Positions 45,951 through 64,000 of a stretch of 64,000 nt of DNA are shown here, one piece after another; position 1 is the stretch's first letter, and each line of letters starts with the position of its first letter. The DNA is from Balaenoptera acutorostrata. Its lineage: Eukaryota; Chordata; Mammalia; Artiodactyla; Balaenopteridae. The notes under the pieces were generated by a model, which was given only the letters and a program-made list of their open reading frames with translations, was not told the origin of the DNA and did no database searches. Where the stretch lies: assembly GCF_949987535.1 (NCBI RefSeq), contig NC_080079.1, forward strand, positions 7,506,001 to 7,570,000, in the 5' to 3' direction. The translations under genes were made by a program, and so were the position numbers.

Positions 45951-47130
45951 TGTAGCGTACGGCATTCAAGGCCACATCTCCCTGTTGATGTTCCAAAACC
46001 TCACTGCTAGAGGGTGCCCCTCTCCCAACCTCCAGGGATCAGAACAAACCCAGAGTAACCCAATTTGGATGGACTCTATGTCCTGACTCCCCTGCCTTAT
46101 TTAGGACATCACAAAAACCACTGTAAAAAAGAAGGCAGTTAAGCTAAATCCCAGAACTTTTCCCAAATCTGTTTGCCATAAAGTTGAAAAGTAAACATTT
46201 TCCATTATTTATTGGCACCATAGTTGCAGAACCAGTTGCCTTCAGGCTCCCTGTCCTGCAGAATTAAGGCTTGCCGTGGGAAAGGATGAAGCAGAACCTT
46301 GTTAACAGAGTGAAGATCTTTTAGTAACTGAGATGAAACCTACAGTCAAGGCAAATCAGACCCAGAACACAATTAATTACCATTACTTCTTTCTATTGTG
46401 TTTAAATTGTATATTCCCCAACTCTTTTCTTACCTCCTTAAAATATGAATTCACAAGGTGGTCAATTTAAATCTTTTTATTAAAGCAGTTATGGTCATTG
46501 CCCCACAGTGTCTAGAATTTTGAATTAGGATTTGAATGTTTGGAGATGAGATTTCTGTTTCTACGTTTTGATCTTTCTCCAGAAAAGCCAATTACAACAT
46601 GTTAATAAGCATTTCCAGACTTTCAAGTAAGTTAAAAGAATCCAGTCTTCTTTTCTCTAAATTAGTTGGAGGAGACATAGAGTAGAATCCTAAAAGGCTA
46701 CGATCCCCATTTAAAAATCCTGATGAAAGAAGCCTATCACCTTGGACTCTGGAAGAGATACAGCACTAACCTGGCATGGCCCCCACAGAACCCAGAAGAT
46801 ACTTGTTAGCCAGCAGACACTCATTCTAAGGCGATTCCGTAATTCCAGAGACACTCTAGGAGCACCAAATTCTATAACATCTCAATCAGTAGGTGATTCG
46901 GCTGAGGAGCCTCTTCAAACAAGATTGGTTCTTACATGAAAGGTGACTTTTGGGAACTAAGGTTCAATTTTCTACTCAACTGATACTCAGTCCTCTTGAT
47001 AACTTGATATTCAACACATTCTTGAAATCCATAGGAACCTTTTAGTAAATTTTATTCTTGGATTTCCCCTGAAACCAGTCTGATTAAAAAAAAAAAAAAA
47101 TCTGTATGGAGGTGAGTTTTCATGCCTTTT
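45951..47130. other. Unique sequence downstream of ABRAXAS2, no gene recognised
   Basis: No repeats or exons are recognised. It lies 3' of the candidate polyadenylation site of ABRAXAS2. Confidence 0.4.
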
Positions 47131-47143
47131 AAAAAACTGTATT

Positions 47144-47451
47144 GGGCTTCCCTGGTGGTGCAGTGGTTGAGAGTCTGCCTGCTAACGCAGGGGACACGGG
47201 TTCGCGCCCTGGTCTCTGAAGATCCCACATGCCGCGGAGCAACTGGGCCCGTGAGCCACAACTACTGAGCCTGCACGTCTGGAGCCTGTGCTCCGCAACA
47301 AGAGAGGCCACGATAGTGAGAGGCCCGCGCACCGCGATGAAGAGTGGCCCCCAGCTCGCCGCAACTAGAGAAAGCCCTAGCACAGAAACGAAGACCCAAC
47401 ATAGCAATCAATCAATCAATAAATAAATCTTAAAAAAAAAAAAAAAGTTTA
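47144..47451 (+). mobile_element. CHR-family SINE (young long type)
   Basis: Reads 'gggcttccctggtggtgcag' through 'acccaacatagcaatcaatc'. The target-site duplication aaaaaactgtat occurs at 47131-47142 and from about 47452. It lies just beyond the inferred 3' end of ABRAXAS2. Confidence 0.94.
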
Positions 47452-47560
47452 AAAAAACTGTATGAAGTTGACTAAGAACAGCTAGAATGAGTAAACTAAG
47501 CAAGACCTTGCCGGGTGTTGAGACAGACATTAAAACAATAGTACCACGATTAAATAAGTT

Positions 47561-47566
47561 TTTATT
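47561..47566 (-). terminator. ABRAXAS2: Candidate polyadenylation signal AATAAA
   Basis: AATAAA on the minus strand, followed about 40-55 nt later by a T/G-rich stretch (tgttttaatgtctgtctc) that could be the downstream element. It would give a 3' UTR of about 1.7 kb. Confidence 0.5.
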
Positions 47567-48257
47567 GTCACATTTAACTGCTTTGTCAAATATACATTGT
47601 AGGTTTCGGAATGGCATAAAAATAAAAATATTTTCCTGAATGTCAAAATCTGAACAGAGATGGTGATGGCACTTAAAAAAAAAAAAAATTAAATTCACAC
47701 TGGTGCTGAAGCCGCTAGAAAGTAGCTGATAAACACTGGAACACATTTGCAGATAAAATGGTCTGCAACATTTCAAATCAAATGGCAGTGGTATAAGGCC
47801 AACAAAACCGGAGAGTAGGAAGATACAGACCCCATACAGTAGATATCTGAAGAATGGCAGTTTTAGCATTTCATTTCCAGTCAGACTAGAGTAAACTTCT
47901 CTCCTACAAAATGAAACTGCTTTTTCAGAACCTGGAGCTTAAGCCTCTTTAACAACTTCCTTATTCTGACAGGTTTTAACTAGTCCAAAGGAAAGGCAGT
48001 TTTTATCCATGGCATTAGCTTCACGGGCTGACCCCGCCATAAATGGGGGGGAGGGGGTCTTGTCATTTCCAAACCAGAAGCCTATCATTCTCATGAATGT
48101 CTTTAGTGGTTTCACACATTCTGGGCCTAAAACTAGAAAACAAGCAGTAATTAAATAAAAATGTAAGTGCATCCCAACGGAAAGTCTCTACACATTCCAC
48201 AGCTATCTTCCAAATGGCAACTCAAAAAAGTACGGTTATTCAGACTGAAAATGAATC

Positions 48258-48263
48258 TTTATT
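48258..48263 (-). terminator. ABRAXAS2: Alternative polyadenylation signal AATAAA
   Basis: A second AATAAA within the repeat-free block would give a 3' UTR of about 1 kb. Nothing in the sequence alone decides between the two. Confidence 0.35.
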
Positions 48264-49235
48264 CAATAATCGAGATTCCCAAACAGTTTATTAAATGTCT
48301 TTCTTCCACAAATAAAACTAACACTAGGATTTATCAGAAGATCTAAATGAGTTATCTTCCTTACGTATGAACTTGGCTAAATCCACTGTGTCTGGAATCT
48401 ATTCATCATAAAACTCAGGTCTGGAACATAACTCCCTTCTGTTATACTGCTGTGTGTCCTTCATTTAAGACTCTAGAACAGAGACCATAAATGTGGCTAG
48501 TGCAACATAGCAGTCACTGTAATTCCCCAAAAGAAAAATAAGTAATTTATTTCATGTCATACTTAGTTGGATGATTACTTACTGGTAATTAGTATTTCTA
48601 CATTTTTTTTTAAAGGCAACCATTTTAAGTGACAATACATATCAGGCTAGTAGAAAAAAGTTGAAACAAAGCCCTCTCTTTTGATCTCACAAAGTCATGC
48701 AGACAAAAGAAGGTACACATCTGATTTGTTCCAATCAGGCTTCTTGGAATTATCAAAATTTCTTTTCTGGCAGAGATGAATTTGGCTCATCATAGAAAGA
48801 AGGTTCTTTGAAGGCTGCTGCTAAACTAGTTTCCCTTTGAAAAAGTAAATTTCAAGGCATGATAGTGCAAGAGGTAAGGTTTTGATTTATAGAACATTTA
48901 TAGACTAATTGTGCTTAGTCTCTAATTTCCAATTTATTTTAAAGAACAGAAACTACGTTGCTAAGTTTCTCTTTGCCTATATTTACCAGTACATCCATGA
49001 ATCGCACCAGAATTAGGACAACTTGATTATCTTAATGGTTCTGTCGTGAAACCTGCACACTGAGTCCGCAGGCGAGGACCCGTGGACGTGAGGCTCTTAC
49101 AAGTTCTGTGCCCAAAAGCGCTTGCCCTGGGTAGTCCAGCGGTCTGAGAAAGAAGTTCTCTCCCCAGATTAAGTCCTCAAAAAACTCTCTCAATAAGCAA
49201 TTAACACTGCTAAGTGGAGAGTTTCTTTCGTTTAG

Positions 49236-62596
<13,361 letters not shown>

Positions 62597-62899
62597 CTAT
62601 GGGTCATTTAACCCTAAAAGTTGGTAATAAAGATACAATTGCTTGTCTGCAATAGGTATATAAAGAGAAAACAATCTAAATGCTTTACTGATATGAGGTA
62701 TCTTTTGCAAAGACTACTCAAGAGACTGCTACATTCAAAGGGTATTACTTCCATAAGTGGGAGGAGCTGATAGCAAGTAATTATAAAATGTGTGGTTTCA
62801 AATGGCTGTGACATCTTTTCCTTGTTTCTAAGTATCAATTACCTATGGGAAAAAAAAGAACACAGCAGCTCATTTTCTGAGAAATGAAGAAAGGAAATG

Positions 62900-63530
62900 A
62901 GTATTTGCTGAATCCTTAATAAGACACTCAGCTGCATGCTTCCTCGTGTTAATTCATTTCATTCTTGCCTCAATGCTGGGAGATAAGTACTAGTTCAGCC
63001 CAACAAGTCAACATGTTTTTTGGTTTTTTTTAAACATTAATTAATTAATTAATTAATTTATTATTTTTGGCTGCGTTGGGTCTTCGTTGCTGTGCGCGGG
63101 CTTTCTCTATTTGTGGCAAACAGGGGCTACTCTTCGTTGTGGTGTGTGGGCTTCTCCTTGCGGTGGTTTCTCTTGTTGTGGAGCACGGGCTTTAGGCGCA
63201 CGGGCTTCAGTAGTTGTGGCATGCGGTCTCAGTAGTTGTGGCTGCGGGCTCTAGAGCACAGGCTCAGTAGGTGTGGCACACGGGCTTAGCTGCTCCATGG
63301 CATGTGGGATCTTCCTGGACCAGGGATCGAACCTGTGTCCCCTGCACTGGCAAGCGGATTCTTAACCACTGCGCCACCAGGGAAGTCCCAGTCAACATGT
63401 TTTATTCCCATTTTTGTAGATAAAGATACTGAGGTTAAATGACTTGCCCCAAATCACAGAACTGGTAGATGGAAGAGCTGGGATTTGAAGCGAGGTCTGG
63501 CCAGCTTCAAACTGAATGCACTCACCCTTA
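62900..63530 (-). mobile_element. MIR SINE, reverse, split by a SINE (intron 3)
   Basis: Left part: 'gctgcatgcttcctcgtgtt' and 'tcttgcctcaatgctggga'. Right part: 'gatactgaggttaaatgact' and 'gccccaaatcacagaactgg'. The halves flank the SINE at 63020-63389. Confidence 0.7.
63020..63389 (-). mobile_element. CHR-family SINE (long type), reverse, intron 3
   Basis: (ATTA)n, then 'ggctgcgttgggtcttcgtt' through 'gcgccaccagggaagtccc'. The target-site duplication agtcaacatgtttt is perfect at 63006-63019 and 63390-63403. Confidence 0.95.
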
Positions 63531-63674
63531 AACGAGACCAATCTGACCTGAATCCCATGATGAGCAGTCCAGGCATAATGATGTGTGGGTTTTTCTACCC
63601 CTGGTCATGGTTTTAGGAATGCCACCCTCCTCGCCTCCTCCTACCACCATAAGCCCAGGCCTTATAATGCAGGA

Positions 63675-63840
63675 AGGAGTTCAAGTTATAGTAAAAACAC
63701 TGAACTGGGAGTCAGGAGATACCAGCTCCAGCTCCGTTCTGCTTCTCACTGTATGATCTTGGGCAAGTCACTTTAACCTACCTGGCCTCCATTTCCTTTT
63801 TGCAAAATAAAGATTTTGGAGTAGACAGATGATTTCTAAG
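63675..63840 (+). mobile_element. MIR SINE fragment (intron 3)
   Basis: 'gaactgggagtcaggagata', 'gatcttgggcaagtcacttt' and 'ggcctccatttcctttttgc' follow forward MIR order. Confidence 0.7.
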
Positions 63841-64000
63841 ATTTCTTTCAGTTCTAAGAATTATGAGTCTATGATTTAAATTATGAGTCTATGAGTCTAC
63901 GTTCTGGTACTACTTTGCTGACAGTGGTTTAAGGAAATCCTCAGAAGGGCAGGGCAGGGCACACCGAGCAAAGCTTTAGATGGTCAGGGCCAAACAGGAC

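Larger units (their letters stand above)
47540..49235 (-). other. ABRAXAS2: ABRAXAS2 3' untranslated region (inferred)
   Basis: This block directly follows the stop codon. In a window where SINEs recur every few kilobases it holds no recognisable transposon, as expected of a constrained 3' UTR. The left end is set by the polyadenylation signal at 47561-47566. The minus frame at 47408-47869 runs through the UTR into a SINE and is not a gene. The exact length needs transcript data. Confidence 0.55.

Noticed and set aside
47408..47869. 153-codon minus-strand frame downstream of ABRAXAS2
   Set aside because: It spans the inferred 3' UTR and reads into a SINE poly(A), with phenylalanine runs from A-tails.
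62828..62849. Possible ABRAXAS2 exon 3 after the acceptor-like cccatag at 62843-62849
   Set aside because: The following bases start GTAATTGA, like the expected Val-Ile codons, but hit a TAG after four codons and do not continue with the known protein. Exon 3 is taken to lie beyond 64000.

Overview
The window is vertebrate nuclear DNA, almost certainly from a cetacean and probably a toothed whale. The main evidence is about 32 copies of the tRNA-derived CHR SINE family of whales and hippos. Their promoter head reads cttccctggtggcgcagtgg, they carry a B box ggttcgagccc, and they end in (AAATA)n. Many are flanked by perfect target-site duplications, so the family was recently active in this lineage. 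The rest of the repeat load is ordinary for a placental mammal: broken L1s of several ages, MIR, L2, MaLR LTRs, and Tigger, MER2 and MER5-type DNA transposons. I saw no BovB or Bov-tA elements, which argues against a ruminant.

Only one protein-coding gene is supported. The right quarter (about 47.5 kb to the end) carries the 3' two thirds of ABRAXAS2 (FAM175B/KIAA0157, protein ABRO1) on the minus strand. Six coding exons can be placed to the base at 62453-62519, 56438-56628, 55454-55573, 54502-54586, 52793-52907 and 49236-49705. All have GT/AG splice sites and compatible phases. They encode the end of the MPN- domain, the coiled coil and the acidic, proline-rich tail. A repeat-free block of about 1.7 kb after the stop is read as the 3' UTR. 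The exons for roughly the first 67 residues, and the promoter, lie beyond position 64000.

Positions 1 to about 47500 are gene-free as far as I can see. In human the neighbour downstream of ABRAXAS2 is ZRANB1, about 100 kb away, so this stretch is probably that intergenic gap. It is a mosaic of nested transposons. Notable parts are a Tigger2-like transposon split by an L1 that itself carries a SINE (20.9-22.9 kb), two SINEs inserted at the same target (16.3-16.8 kb), an unidentified inverted repeat pair (8.4/9.5 kb), a MaLR LTR inserted in a broken L1 (31.25 kb), and a GC-rich CpG-island-like block with GC boxes (about 19.6-20.2 kb). That block is the best candidate for an unannotated promoter or enhancer.

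Nearly all open reading frames elsewhere are translations of SINE, L1 or GC-rich sequence, not genes. I found no tRNA, rRNA, snRNA or CRISPR feature. No novel multi-gene system is visible; the interest lies in the repeat history and in the fine structure of ABRAXAS2.
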